DNA of 64,000 nt from Desulfoscipio geothermicus (GCA_016841205.1 JAENZP010000001.1:372001-436000); one strand, 5' to 3'. Counted from the stretch's first letter, positions 49,490-60,267 are shown. Notes: a model not told the origin generated them from the letters alone. Made by a program: numbers and translations.

Positions 49490-50989
49490 ATGAAAAATAG
49501 GCGGGTAAATATTCTTTGGACAATCATTATAACATGTATTTTGACAGTTTCACTGTGTATAACAGCTAGCGCAGCAACAGCCGCAACATCGCTATCAGTG
49601 GGTAATGCCAGTGGAACTCCGAGTGCGGTAGTTCAGGTGCCGGTTCTATTAGAAAGCACAGGTGACGTGACAGCAGCGCAATTTGATCTTTCCTTTGACC
49701 AGCAGATATTAACATACCGCCAAACCAGCGCGGGAGATTTGACATCTGCTTTTTCCATAGCTTCAAATATGATTGATAACAAATTAAGGGTTATTATATA
49801 CAGTCCCACTAACGAGAAAATAAAGGCCGGCTCCGGCTCACTAGCCATAATCGGATTTCAGGTGGCAGCAGGCGCCTCATCAGGACAGAGCGCTTCGCTG
49901 GGATTAAGCAATGTTATCCTTTCTGACACCGAAGGTACAGCGATATCTTCCAGTTCAATAGATGGACTGTTTAAAGCAGTAGGGGGATCGGGAAGCGATG
50001 GAAACAATGTAGATACTGTGGCGCCTGCCTGGCCGTCTGGCAGCAACTTGGCTGCAATTAGTGTATCTCAAAATAGCCTGACTTTAAACTGGACCGCCGC
50101 TACGGATAATAATGCAGTCACCGGCTATAAAATTTACCAGGGTGGCACTCTTCTAGGAAGTACCGGCCCAAGTGAGAGAAGCTATAATGTAACTGGGCTG
50201 ACAGCCGGAACTCAATATACCTTTAAAGTTGAAGCAGGTGACGCTATAGGCAACTGGTCGTCTGATGGCCCCTCTGTGACAGTAAAAACCACTGACAGCC
50301 AAAATACCACCGGATCTACCAAGTCAACCGGATCAGGTGGAACAACCATTTCAACTGGAGTAAGTGAGTCAAATACAAATACAACTACTACACCAGCCGG
50401 ATCAACCAGTGCCGGTTTAAATACCTTTGTTGATATTCAAAAACATTGGGCCCAGCAGGATATCGAGTTTATGGCAGGCAAGGATATTGTTAAAGGGATA
50501 GCTGACAATACTTTTGCACCGAATAAAAATATCACCAGAGCTGAATTTGCCGCATTGCTGGTGCGTGCCCTAGCCATTACTGAGGTTAAACCAGCGCAAG
50601 GCCAGTTCGCTGATATCGAACCTAATGCTTGGTATTACAGCAGCGTCGAAACCGCGGCTGCAGCAGACCTGGTAAAAGGGCTTGGTGAGAATAAATACGC
50701 GCCCGCGAACTTGATTACCCGTGAGCAAATGGCAGTGATGATTATACGCGCTTTAGCCAACGCCGGTGTAAACGTAGACCTGGGCACCGGGGAACAAGAA
50801 CAGTTGTTGGCCGTTTTCAACGACAAGGGTAAAATAAGCGCCTGGAGTACTACATCCCTGGCCCTGGCCGTTAAAGCAGGCTTGATTAACGGCGCAACCT
50901 CCTCCACCTTAGAGCCGTTGGCTAATGCCACCCGTGCCCAGGCCACTGTAATGATCAGGCGAATGATGGAAAAAGCGGGGCGTTTATAA
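49490..50989 (+). CDS. Secreted cohesin/FN3/SLH surface anchoring protein (small)
   Basis: A 499-residue protein. Signal peptide about 1-28 (ILWTIIITCILTVSLCITASA); cohesin module about 33-165 (GTPSAVVQVPVLLESTG, AAQFDLSFDQQILTY); FN3 about 180-267; Ser/Thr-rich linker 268-306; three SLH motifs 310-495 (FVDIQKHWAQQDIEFM, FADIEPNAWYYSSVE). It has one cohesin, against two in the divergently transcribed 1305-residue protein, and otherwise the same plan, so both are probably alternative cell-wall anchors for dockerin proteins. GGGAGAGGG lies before ATG 49490. RNA element A and its terminator lie in the leader. Confidence 0.9.
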   Translation: MKNRRVNILWTIIITCILTVSLCITASAATAATSLSVGNASGTPSAVVQVPVLLESTGDVTAAQFDLSFDQQILTYRQTSAGDLTSAFSIASNMIDNKLRVIIYSPTNEKIKAGSGSLAIIGFQVAAGASSGQSASLGLSNVILSDTEGTAISSSSIDGLFKAVGGSGSDGNNVDTVAPAWPSGSNLAAISVSQNSLTLNWTAATDNNAVTGYKIYQGGTLLGSTGPSERSYNVTGLTAGTQYTFKVEAGDAIGNWSSDGPSVTVKTTDSQNTTGSTKSTGSGGTTISTGVSESNTNTTTTPAGSTSAGLNTFVDIQKHWAQQDIEFMAGKDIVKGIADNTFAPNKNITRAEFAALLVRALAITEVKPAQGQFADIEPNAWYYSSVETAAAADLVKGLGENKYAPANLITREQMAVMIIRALANAGVNVDLGTGEQEQLLAVFNDKGKISAWSTTSLALAVKAGLINGATSSTLEPLANATRAQATVMIRRMMEKAGRL

Positions 50990-51050
50990 GGATACCCATA
51001 CTGCAAAAATATACCCAAAATAAGGTTCTTATTACACTATCATACTAACC

Positions 51051-51092
51051 AAGACAAAACCCAGTCAAGTAGCCTTGACTGGGTTTTGTCTT
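51051..51092. terminator. Bidirectional terminator between convergent genes
   Basis: A perfect 19-bp inverted repeat (arms 51051-51069 and 51074-51092, AAGACAAAACCCAGTCAAG and its complement, loop TAGC). It contains AAAAC/GTTTTGTCTT on each side and serves the plus-strand 499-residue and the minus-strand giant gene. Confidence 0.93.
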
Positions 51093-51123
51093 AATAAATT
51101 ACTAATTATTTTGCACACACATT

Positions 51124-54100
51124 CTAATTAATACCTAGGATGGTATTTACGATTTTCACCACATCCAGCACATTGACTTCGCTGTCGCCGTTAGCGTCAG
51201 CGGCATAAAACTCATCGGTTGTGGGCTGGATCTTATCTAAGGCGATATTTAATGTTTTCACCACGTCCAGGACGTCACACTGATTGTCCCCACTGACGTC
51301 TCCCTTAATCCTGGCAACGATAGTAACTTTACCATTGGCGGCTGCTGACGTCAATGGCTCACCCAGTGCGTCGGAGACTGTTAAAGCCTCAAGGACAAGG
51401 TCCACACTTTCATTATTAAAGGTGTTGTACTCAGTGGTAAAGGTAAGGTTCAAAAGTTCTCCTTCCCCGCCGGTTAGACCCGAGGTCTGTTTATTATAGC
51501 CCACCACTTTGAGATTGTCGTCATAGACCGCGCTGCTAACTGTCCAGTTGTCATCCCCGGCAATTAGTAAACCCTTGTTAAATTGTAACCCGCTTATCAG
51601 AGCAGGATCATAGTCCAATGAGAACTGGAAGGCTGCCGTACCTGCACCGCCGGCAATGTTCACCGGCACGGTCAGGGACTGACCGGGTTTGCTGGTGGCA
51701 TAGGGCATTGAGAACAAAACGGTACCTGGTGCCCGGTACACTGCGGTGACCACGGATAGGCCAGGACCATCGGTGCTCCATAAGCCGCCGGCATTGCCGG
51801 CTTCGACTTTGAAGCTGTACTGAGTACCTGCAGCTAGCTCGGTGACATCATAAGTATACACGTCACTGCTGACGCTGGTGATGGCCGAGCCGTCCTGGAA
51901 CAATTTATATCCAGCCACACCCATGTTGCCCAAGGCCGGTGTCCAGGTCAGGGTTAATGAGGTTTCTCTGATGTCAGACGCGCTTAAGATGCTGCCGTAT
52001 GGCCAGAAGCCGCCGCTTGCATCAGCTTTGGCAGTATTTATTACCGTCTTTTTCATAACGCTGCTGTTGCCGGCAGCATCAACGGCTTTAACACCGAAGG
52101 TATACACCATATCTGCGGCTAAACCACAGGCGGTGTATTCCAATACAGCACCGTCTACTACAGCTTGTTTAATATTATTGACATAAATCTCATAACCTGT
52201 TACACCAACATTATCACTGGCTGGGCTCCATAGCAAAGTGACACTGCTCTTTGTCACATCAGTTCCCATCATCGTAAAATAAGCCGGCCATAAAGGAGCA
52301 TCGATATCTATGTCATAGCCTGCCATATTAACCAGGGTAGGAACATTGGAACTAGTTTTGCTGTCATTGCCAAACTGACCGTCGTCATTATTGCCCCAAA
52401 CATATATCTTTTCCATATTTCTAAAGGCAATGCTGCTTTCCGTACCACCACCAATGGCGGTTATTTCCTGTAAGCCTGCTACCTTAACGGGGGTAAGATG
52501 AATATCTGTCTTACCGGTGCCCAGCTGGCCGTTAAGGTTTTTACCCCAGGTATAAACCTGGCCATTCTGGCCCAAAGCCAGACCATGATAGCCGCCGGCA
52601 GCTATCGCTACAATGTTGCTTAAGCCGGCCACTTTGCCATAAGGTCGCGGATTAGCAGGAGTACCGTTGCCCTGAGTTCCATCGCCGTATTGACCGAAAT
52701 TATTGTCACCTAAGCTTAAGACTGTTCCGTCTTCTTTCAGAGCAGCCACGAAATTCTCACCTGCAGCTATCGCGGCAATGCCAAGCGGCGCGGAATAATG
52801 GCGCATAGGCCAGTAAGTAGGTGCACCCACTTCATCGATAAAGGAACCCTGCCTGCAAATTCTACCATCATCGAACAGATACACGGTAAACCCGCGTGAT
52901 GCAGCAATACCTTTGACTCCGGTAAAAGGATGAATATCTGACGGATTACTGTTGTTATAACACATTTGGACGGGAATATGGCCTTTACCACCGGTCAGCG
53001 CATAACTACAATTCGCTGAGCAGCCTTCACCCCATCCAACTACCGTACCGTCATTCTTCAAGGCGAAACTATGATCGGCCGCGGCGGAAATGGCTTTAAC
53101 CCCACCAGATATAATCTTAATCGGCACATTGCTGTCGGTGGTGCTATCATTGCCTAGTTGATAAAGATTGTTTTTGCCCCAAACCCAGACATTACCGCTA
53201 TTATCCAGGGCCAAACTATGGTTATCACCAACAGCCACCGCCACGATACCGCTCAGGCTGCTTATCTTGACCGGGGTTAACTGCTCGCTGTTATTACCAA
53301 GACCCAATTGGCCGTATTCATTTTGTCCCCAGGACCAAACACTGCCATCGTCACCAACCAGCAAGGTATGCTTGCCGCTCATCGCTATCTTGCCGGCGCA
53401 CTGCATGGTGGGATTCCAGTCGTTCATGGTTTGAGTGACGACAGGGCCTGTGGTCGTCCAATCACTGTTGATATAACGGGCTTCTATCTTGAAGGTATAG
53501 CTCTGACCTTTGGTCAGGCCCAAAACATCGTAGCTTAAGGCATCACCTGAGACCGTGGCAATCCTACTGCCGTCCTGCATAATGGCAAAGCCGGAAACAT
53601 TGGCATCGGGTTTTACCCAGTTCAAAGTCAGTCCTGTTTCAGCAAGGTTGGTTATGCTTAATTTACTGCCGGCAGACCATACCGGAAGGTCTGCGGGATC
53701 CATGCTTAAATCCACCGGTGTTACGGTTGCACCAATAAACTGCAATAAAGTACCGTCTGTTTGCAGTGCAAGGCCGCCCTGAGCCGAGCTGGCCAGTTTC
53801 ACGACATTATTTAAGTCACTTATGTCTGTCCCCAAGGTAGGTGCCGCGCTATAGTCAACACTGCTGACCTGGCCATTGGTACCCAGCACGTAAGGACCGT
53901 CGGCAATCACTGCTTTAACCAGGCTGGCATCAGCCACCTGCATCGGTACATTAGTAAAGGATCCGGTATTGTTGCTATCCCAGATGTAAGCTGTACCGTC
54001 AGATTTTAAAGCCATCCAGATTGCATTTCTCTGGTCAATACCCTGTGCGTCCAAAGCGACAATTTCACTTAAGCCCTCCACCTTAACCGGCGCTTGGCCT

Positions 54101-57100
54101 CTTGAGAAAGTATAAACATCGCCGTTGCCGGTGACCGCCAGGCAAGCCCGGAAGCCGGCAGCCACATCCAGTACATCAGCCAACCCACTGACTTTCAGGG
54201 GTGTACCGCTGCACTGTGCGTTCGTGCTTAAACCGGCCTTCGATGCGAAGCCCCAGTTCCACACCTCGCCGTTGGTATCCAGGGCCACTACATTGCCAAA
54301 ACCGTAGCTCAACTTTTCAATGACCGGCAACCCCGCAATTTTTTGCGATATATTGTTGCCAATGCGCCCGCTGGTCCCCGACGGCACCGTCCCCTTGCCT
54401 AACTGTCCGTATTCATTGGAGCCCCAGGCCCAGACGGCTCCGTCTTGATCCAAGGCAAAGCAGCTGTCCTGCCCCGCTTCCAGAGCGGTTATCCCGGTAA
54501 GACCCTCAACCACGGTGGGAATATCCCGCCGATCGTAAGTACCGTCACCCAGGGTGCCGTAATCATTATTGCCCCAGGTCCAAACACTGCCGTCATCTTT
54601 CAACATGAGATAGTAACGGTCTGACGGATATTTAAATGCGCTATACGAATTATAGCCGGCTGCGATATCGGTTACTCCGTACATGCCGACCGACACATTA
54701 AAGCTCCAGATAAAATTACGTCCTAACCTGGTCCCGTCTGCTGCCTGTAAGTCTTTTTTAATAGTCAGCACATATTGACCGTTAGACACCTGGCTGGCTG
54801 GAACTACTAAGGCTAACTTGGAGGTATCACCTGCCGTGGCAAAGTAGTTGAAATTACTGTATACTAACGAAACTACCGTATTGCCACTGTCCCTTAGCTC
54901 AATATTGTCTAACCAGGTCCCTTCTGCAAGCTGTTTGCCAAAGCTAAAGGTAAACGCCACATTATTCTTGGTAAAGCTGCCATCCACAACATTGTTTAAG
55001 GTGTTCTCTTCTAGATCAACACTCACATTATGGGATAACGGCTTTTCCAGGTTAAAGGTGAAGGCTGCCCCTAGGTTTACGGAATTGGGTGCGGTCCATT
55101 GCGCCAGGATTAACAGCTCCGCTGTTTTATTTCCTTTTAAATCCTCAGCTTCAACCGTGAAAGTATATTCCGTCGAACCGCTTAAACCGTCAACGGTAAG
55201 CTCGGTAACATCGCCACTTACATTTTGCACTATTCCACCGTCGCGGTAAATATTATACCGGGTTACCCCGACATTGTCGGCAGCCGCATCCCAGTACAGG
55301 GTAACGGACGTATCCCTGATGTTTTTAGCCTGTAGTTGGCTGCCCTCAGGCCAGTTGGGATTGACAGTGTCGGCAATGGTGTTAACACTGCCCGTAAGCT
55401 CACGTTCATTCCCGGTATAGTCAAAAGCTTTAACCGTAATGTTATAGATATTTTCTCCGGCTAAACCGTTAATGGTGTACTGAAGCACATCTGCCGCTAC
55501 TTCGGTCAGAGGGTCAATGACACCATCCCGGTAGATCCGGTACCCCTTGACCTGATAATTATCTGTAGCCGCCGGCCACGACACCGTCACGTTATCAGAA
55601 ACGATCTCACTGAAGGTCAAGGCTACCCCTTCCTCCCAGACCGGTGCGGTTATATCAGCGGCAGGGGTAATCACCGGAGCGCTCAAGGGGCTGCTAAAGT
55701 TGTTCAAATAGTCCCCTGCCACAATCTTGAAGTTGTAGGCATTGTTAATAGCCAGACCCGGCACATCATAGGTCAGCGTCTCTCCAGGCAGGGTTGCCAG
55801 CAAAACATCCCCTTGATAGACCATGTACTTGGTAACCGCTACGTTGTCACCGGCGGCCGGCCAGGTCAGCGTGGCTACGGCCGGCGCCTTATTGAAGCTG
55901 ACGCCCAGAGTATCGCCTGCAGCCCACTCAGGCCCTTCCTTATCCGCATAATCGGTAGCAAACTGCCAGGCGATATCCAGTCCAAGTTGTTTACCGCTCT
56001 GTGATGTGATTGTTTTGTCTAATTCAACCACATACTGGGTGTTATCCAACAGTTTTATGCCGGTAGCGGCTAAATCAAGTGTTAAAACACCTTTGCCGCT
56101 GCTTTCGCTATATTGGAAATTGGCCGCGTCAAGGTTTACCGCTGTTCCTGAAGTGATATCGGTTAGGGTAATCTGGCTCTCATAGCCCGCGGCCAGAGGC
56201 TCGTCAAACTGCCAGGTGAAGCTGATCTGCTCGGGGTCCTGAGATGCCACTATCTGGTTCAGTGCGCCGGTAACATTGTTTAAAGAACCCCGTTTATTCT
56301 CCACATTGGTCAGGACAAAGGGTATGCCGGCTCCGGCGGTTGGGTTGGTCCCCATCACAAAGGTAATTTTGGGGTCGCCCTTGGAGGAGTTCTCCGACAT
56401 ATCAAAAGCCTTGACCGAGAAGGTGTAGGTTTCACCGGATATTAAAGCCGGATAGGCAGATGACGGCACACCGGCATAGTTAATATAAGGGTTATATACT
56501 ACAAAGCAGTCCGTAAAGCTGCGTGTAGCTGTATCAGGCTCGCCTTTGTCGGCCCATTCTACCCATAAACCGTCTTTAACTACCACATAACCTCTAATCC
56601 CTACATTATCCTGAGCCGGTGTCCATTTGACTTTAACAACGCTATCGTCAGTAAAGTCCGACAAGGTGATGTCCGTACCTGCCGGCCAGATGGGTGAATA
56701 GGTATCGCGGTCCGGGTTGCCGCTGTTAACTGTCATACGTCGGCCTTCGACGCTCCTGTTGCCTGCCGCATCTACAGCATAGACAGAATAGGTATAATTG
56801 GTATTATCCACGTCAAGAGTATCGGTATAGCTGTTTGTATAAGCGTCCAACGTAGCGACCTGTACGTCATTCCGGTAGACCAGATAGGCTGTCACAGCAA
56901 CGTTATCCGCCGCCCATGGCCAGTGATAGGTAACGCGGGTTTGGTCATAGCCATATACAGTGCTGGTAGAGGAAGAGCCATTTCCGGTCCAGTAAGGGGG
57001 CGTCGTATCCGCCTCTCCATCTATGGTGCTGATCACCAGTTTGGGGCCGGAGGAGCTGTAATTGCCGGCTTTATCCCTGGCTTCCACCTTAAAGATGTAA

Positions 57101-60093
57101 GCAGTGCCTGGAGTAAGCTGAGCTACATGATAATTCAAAATACCATCTTCAAAATCTGTTACAACGCTGCCGTTTTTCAGCAAGCGATAGCCTGTGACAT
57201 CTACATTGTCGACAGCCGGCGTCCAGTTTAAATCCAGGTTGTCGGTTAAGATATTGTCGGCCGTCAGCTTACTGCCTGCCGGCCAGGTCGGAGCCTGGTC
57301 ATCTGTTAAGAGTGTTTTGACAGCTAAAGTTAGGTCCGGCGTGTAGTTGGACTTGGCGTCTCTGCCACGTAAAACAAAATGATAGGTGGTATCCGGGGTC
57401 AGGCCTTCCACATTATAAGAGGTGGTTTGACTGTCCAAAGCCTGAATTAATTCCAATGTATCGCCCTGCCGGTAAAGCTGGTATTCGATAACGCCGATAT
57501 TGTCACTGGCTTGCGGCCAGCTTATAACCATGGCATCGGGGCCCACCTTGCCGGCGGTCAGTTGTGCGCCGGTCGGCCAAGCTGGCGCCTCGGTGTCATC
57601 TACAGCTGTAGTGAAGGCAAAAGTAAAGATTTTACCTAACTTTGCTGTGCCGTTGTTGGCGGTGAATTCCGGATCAATTTCGATCACATAGGGGGTGCCT
57701 TTGCTCATTTGGGCCAGAGTAGGAGCCCCTGGTTCAAATTTTAGCATCCGCACTTTACCGGTGGTGTCACCGCTGCCGTCACCGCTGCCGGTACCACTCC
57801 CGCCACCGGTGCTGATGTATTTAAAGTCTCCCGCATAAAACACACCCTCCAGGGTGGAGACATAGGGCGCGGTTCCCAAATCCAGGTTTAGCTCCTGGCC
57901 CGTAATTTCATCGAACAGGTGAACACATTCCAAGTTGAATCTTAAATTTTTATCCAATCCATTGCTAAAATTCCAGATTAGGCTAAAATTATCCAGATCC
58001 ACCGGGCTAACCAGGTCATAGTTGTGATAATAACCTGCTTCACCCCGGTCTACAGCTGTGGGAGCAAAGGTAAAGGTCAGCCCGCCTGCGCCGGGGGTAA
58101 CCACTATCGTTTCTATGGCCGTGCCGGTTTGTCCCAGCTCATTAAAGGGCTTTACCGACAGAATATATTTATGCCCGCTGTTTAAACCGTACAGCTCATA
58201 ATAGTTTTGTATGGCCGGAAGGCTTGTTTCTTCCACTCCGTCTACATATACTTTGTACCCCGCAAGGTCGCCGGCGTTGCTGACCTGGGGCCAGCGAAGG
58301 ATCAGTTCGGTAGCCATTACACCATCTGCCGTCAAAGCAGCATTGTCCGGCCAGACCGGAATGCCGGACAGAGTGGTGGCTGTTACGGCGGCCAGCGAAC
58401 TGCTCTCATTGAGAGCGGTGTCTACCGCTGTTACGCTAAAGCTATACTGCGTCTTGGCATCAAGACCGGTAACGGTAAAGCTGGTGTTGGTGGTTTCCCA
58501 GCTACCGGCAGGACTGCCGTTCTTTGTGGCAGTTATTTTGTAATGATCCACAGCATTATCATCGGTAGCCGCCGGCCAGCTTAAGCCAACGCTGCCGTCA
58601 GTGATAGCGCCAACGGTAATTTGAGCGCCTTCTCCCCATGCCGGAGCTTGTGTATCACCGGTATTGGTGGTAAACACAAAGCTGTACACCTTGCCTAAAA
58701 CATTGGGGTTTTTACCGCCGGTATGGAACTGCGGGTCTATGGTAATAGCATAGGCTTTGCCATCTACCAGATACTTGGCGATGTCAAGCTCAAAACGAAT
58801 CCATGTTGAACTGGGTTGCATTCTGGCAACTTTAAAATCACCTGAAGCCATTAAGTGCGTTAAGGTATATCCGGTATCACTTTCCGTCACCCCGCTGGGT
58901 GTCCAGCCAGTGGTACCGCTGCCAAAATCCGTTGTACCATAATCTAAGCTTATCTCCAGATCATCGGTTAAATTAAATAGCCGGAAGGAATTTACGTGAT
59001 CCCGGGCATCCGTACCGTTAAATCCTGCTTGCATATACCATAAAAATCTGGTTTCAGCAGGATTAACCGCCTCATCGTAGGTATATGCTTGCGTATAAGT
59101 TGTTGATGTTCCATTAGTACCCGCCGGCTGGAACAAATACCTGCCTTTGGTCCCAGATTCCGCTATTATACCTGAATTGAAGGTAAAAAGCGGTCTATCC
59201 GGCGTGGTAACTACCAAATCTTTCAGGCTCTCAGCGCTGTCCCCCGCTGCATTGGCGGCCGTAATCTCGATGTCATAATGACGGTTGGCTGTCAGACCGG
59301 TTACGGGACAGGTTGTGCTGCCGTCACTAATGGTGGTATTCAGCACATCAGTGATGACACCTCCAGTAGTATTGCTGACTACCACTTTATAACTTTCCGC
59401 GCCGGCGGCCGCAGGCCAACTGACGTTAAAAGAGCTGCCGGATACATCGCTTACCGTTAGAGCGGCGTCAGAGGCCCAGACGGGGGCAGGGGCTGCTGAA
59501 GTCACAAAACGGAACCAAACGGTTTTGCCAAATTCGTTGGCAGGGTTTCTTTTGTTTTTTAGTCCAGGTTCAATTGTTAAATAATATTCATTTCCTGGTG
59601 CAAGGGTATTGGCATCCAGACCCATTGTGACCACTGTACCAGGCTGGGGATTAACAGAGCCTACTCCACCGCTGTTGCCGTCAACACTGCCGATGAATTT
59701 CAGAGCGCCCTCTCCGTTATTGTATTCTGCAACAACAGTCGTTCTTGTTGAGTCGTAGATTTTGATATATGGGGCTGTACCTGCTTGCACAGCTGAATAA
59801 CCGCTCGTGCCGGAACCGCTGAGCGTAATCTCGAAGTTAATTGCTGACAAAGCATCATAGGGTGTTTTTATTACATTTAAATAGTAAGTGTCTGTCGACT
59901 CTTTAACTCCGATATCAGTCGCCGCCACATTTGTTAAAGTCAAATAAAATACTGATCCCACTTGACCTGTGTATGGGGTCAGGGTTTCATCTTCCGCCAT
60001 TGCAACATTGGGCGAAGCCATAACAGTTAAGAAGATAAAGATCGCAATAATCGCCAGTATGGGTTTTTGCCACAGCTTAGGTTTCAAAAACAT
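51124..60093 (-). CDS. Giant secreted protein: FN3, SbsA-like Ig and RCC1 modules with C-terminal cohesin and type I dockerin
   Basis: About 2989 residues from ATG 60093, which has AGGAGG 6 nt upstream; the ATG at 60108 lacks a site. Signal peptide about 1-33. At least 13 FN3 modules, each starting with a (A/S)P.WP.G pattern, alternate with about five SbsA/Big_5-like Ig modules. Two beta-propeller blocks of RCC1 repeats (SVWTWGNNDYGTLGDG, AVWAWGSNEYGQLGKG and others) lie at about 1815-2130 and 2220-2590. After two more FN3 comes a cohesin-like module (about 2790-2928) and a type I dockerin (about 2930-2989) with two EF-hand-like repeats, GDVSGDNQCDVLDVVKTLN and ADANGDSEVNVLDVVKIVN. No SLH and no catalytic domain are seen. 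Cell attachment is expected through a cohesin-SLH partner. Confidence 0.9.
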   Translation of the reverse strand: MFLKPKLWQKPILAIIAIFIFLTVMASPNVAMAEDETLTPYTGQVGSVFYLTLTNVAATDIGVKESTDTYYLNVIKTPYDALSAINFEITLSGSGTSGYSAVQAGTAPYIKIYDSTRTTVVAEYNNGEGALKFIGSVDGNSGGVGSVNPQPGTVVTMGLDANTLAPGNEYYLTIEPGLKNKRNPANEFGKTVWFRFVTSAAPAPVWASDAALTVSDVSGSSFNVSWPAAAGAESYKVVVSNTTGGVITDVLNTTISDGSTTCPVTGLTANRHYDIEITAANAAGDSAESLKDLVVTTPDRPLFTFNSGIIAESGTKGRYLFQPAGTNGTSTTYTQAYTYDEAVNPAETRFLWYMQAGFNGTDARDHVNSFRLFNLTDDLEISLDYGTTDFGSGTTGWTPSGVTESDTGYTLTHLMASGDFKVARMQPSSTWIRFELDIAKYLVDGKAYAITIDPQFHTGGKNPNVLGKVYSFVFTTNTGDTQAPAWGEGAQITVGAITDGSVGLSWPAATDDNAVDHYKITATKNGSPAGSWETTNTSFTVTGLDAKTQYSFSVTAVDTALNESSSLAAVTATTLSGIPVWPDNAALTADGVMATELILRWPQVSNAGDLAGYKVYVDGVEETSLPAIQNYYELYGLNSGHKYILSVKPFNELGQTGTAIETIVVTPGAGGLTFTFAPTAVDRGEAGYYHNYDLVSPVDLDNFSLIWNFSNGLDKNLRFNLECVHLFDEITGQELNLDLGTAPYVSTLEGVFYAGDFKYISTGGGSGTGSGDGSGDTTGKVRMLKFEPGAPTLAQMSKGTPYVIEIDPEFTANNGTAKLGKIFTFAFTTAVDDTEAPAWPTGAQLTAGKVGPDAMVISWPQASDNIGVIEYQLYRQGDTLELIQALDSQTTSYNVEGLTPDTTYHFVLRGRDAKSNYTPDLTLAVKTLLTDDQAPTWPAGSKLTADNILTDNLDLNWTPAVDNVDVTGYRLLKNGSVVTDFEDGILNYHVAQLTPGTAYIFKVEARDKAGNYSSSGPKLVISTIDGEADTTPPYWTGNGSSSTSTVYGYDQTRVTYHWPWAADNVAVTAYLVYRNDVQVATLDAYTNSYTDTLDVDNTNYTYSVYAVDAAGNRSVEGRRMTVNSGNPDRDTYSPIWPAGTDITLSDFTDDSVVKVKWTPAQDNVGIRGYVVVKDGLWVEWADKGEPDTATRSFTDCFVVYNPYINYAGVPSSAYPALISGETYTFSVKAFDMSENSSKGDPKITFVMGTNPTAGAGIPFVLTNVENKRGSLNNVTGALNQIVASQDPEQISFTWQFDEPLAAGYESQITLTDITSGTAVNLDAANFQYSESSGKGVLTLDLAATGIKLLDNTQYVVELDKTITSQSGKQLGLDIAWQFATDYADKEGPEWAAGDTLGVSFNKAPAVATLTWPAAGDNVAVTKYMVYQGDVLLATLPGETLTYDVPGLAINNAYNFKIVAGDYLNNFSSPLSAPVITPAADITAPVWEEGVALTFSEIVSDNVTVSWPAATDNYQVKGYRIYRDGVIDPLTEVAADVLQYTINGLAGENIYNITVKAFDYTGNERELTGSVNTIADTVNPNWPEGSQLQAKNIRDTSVTLYWDAAADNVGVTRYNIYRDGGIVQNVSGDVTELTVDGLSGSTEYTFTVEAEDLKGNKTAELLILAQWTAPNSVNLGAAFTFNLEKPLSHNVSVDLEENTLNNVVDGSFTKNNVAFTFSFGKQLAEGTWLDNIELRDSGNTVVSLVYSNFNYFATAGDTSKLALVVPASQVSNGQYVLTIKKDLQAADGTRLGRNFIWSFNVSVGMYGVTDIAAGYNSYSAFKYPSDRYYLMLKDDGSVWTWGNNDYGTLGDGTYDRRDIPTVVEGLTGITALEAGQDSCFALDQDGAVWAWGSNEYGQLGKGTVPSGTSGRIGNNISQKIAGLPVIEKLSYGFGNVVALDTNGEVWNWGFASKAGLSTNAQCSGTPLKVSGLADVLDVAAGFRACLAVTGNGDVYTFSRGQAPVKVEGLSEIVALDAQGIDQRNAIWMALKSDGTAYIWDSNNTGSFTNVPMQVADASLVKAVIADGPYVLGTNGQVSSVDYSAAPTLGTDISDLNNVVKLASSAQGGLALQTDGTLLQFIGATVTPVDLSMDPADLPVWSAGSKLSITNLAETGLTLNWVKPDANVSGFAIMQDGSRIATVSGDALSYDVLGLTKGQSYTFKIEARYINSDWTTTGPVVTQTMNDWNPTMQCAGKIAMSGKHTLLVGDDGSVWSWGQNEYGQLGLGNNSEQLTPVKISSLSGIVAVAVGDNHSLALDNSGNVWVWGKNNLYQLGNDSTTDSNVPIKIISGGVKAISAAADHSFALKNDGTVVGWGEGCSANCSYALTGGKGHIPVQMCYNNSNPSDIHPFTGVKGIAASRGFTVYLFDDGRICRQGSFIDEVGAPTYWPMRHYSAPLGIAAIAAGENFVAALKEDGTVLSLGDNNFGQYGDGTQGNGTPANPRPYGKVAGLSNIVAIAAGGYHGLALGQNGQVYTWGKNLNGQLGTGKTDIHLTPVKVAGLQEITAIGGGTESSIAFRNMEKIYVWGNNDDGQFGNDSKTSSNVPTLVNMAGYDIDIDAPLWPAYFTMMGTDVTKSSVTLLWSPASDNVGVTGYEIYVNNIKQAVVDGAVLEYTACGLAADMVYTFGVKAVDAAGNSSVMKKTVINTAKADASGGFWPYGSILSASDIRETSLTLTWTPALGNMGVAGYKLFQDGSAITSVSSDVYTYDVTELAAGTQYSFKVEAGNAGGLWSTDGPGLSVVTAVYRAPGTVLFSMPYATSKPGQSLTVPVNIAGGAGTAAFQFSLDYDPALISGLQFNKGLLIAGDDNWTVSSAVYDDNLKVVGYNKQTSGLTGGEGELLNLTFTTEYNTFNNESVDLVLEALTVSDALGEPLTSAAANGKVTIVARIKGDVSGDNQCDVLDVVKTLNIALDKIQPTTDEFYAADANGDSEVNVLDVVKIVNTILGIN

Positions 60094-60216
60094 GATCAAC
60101 CTCCTCATAAAAAATTTCGCTAGTTCTCTTCAGCCAAAAGCCTCTTTTCCGAATCACCTCTTTCATAAAAATTTAATCAAACTACCTGCAGCTCTCCAGC
60201 ACAGATCCAGAAACGC

Positions 60217-60247
60217 CAAAAGCCGGGAATGATAAACCACACCCGGC
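60217..60247 (-). terminator. Leader terminator downstream of RNA element copy C
   Basis: GCCGGG and CCCGGC pair over 6 bp with a 14-nt loop, followed on the minus strand by TTTTGG. Weaker than those after copies A, B and D. Confidence 0.55.
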
Positions 60248-60267
60248 ATAAATGCAAGAGAACAGTT

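Noticed and set aside
44759-60093. Repetitive DNA in the surface-protein genes as a CRISPR array
   Set aside because: Repeats are in-frame protein modules of about 90 codons, not short repeats with unique spacers.
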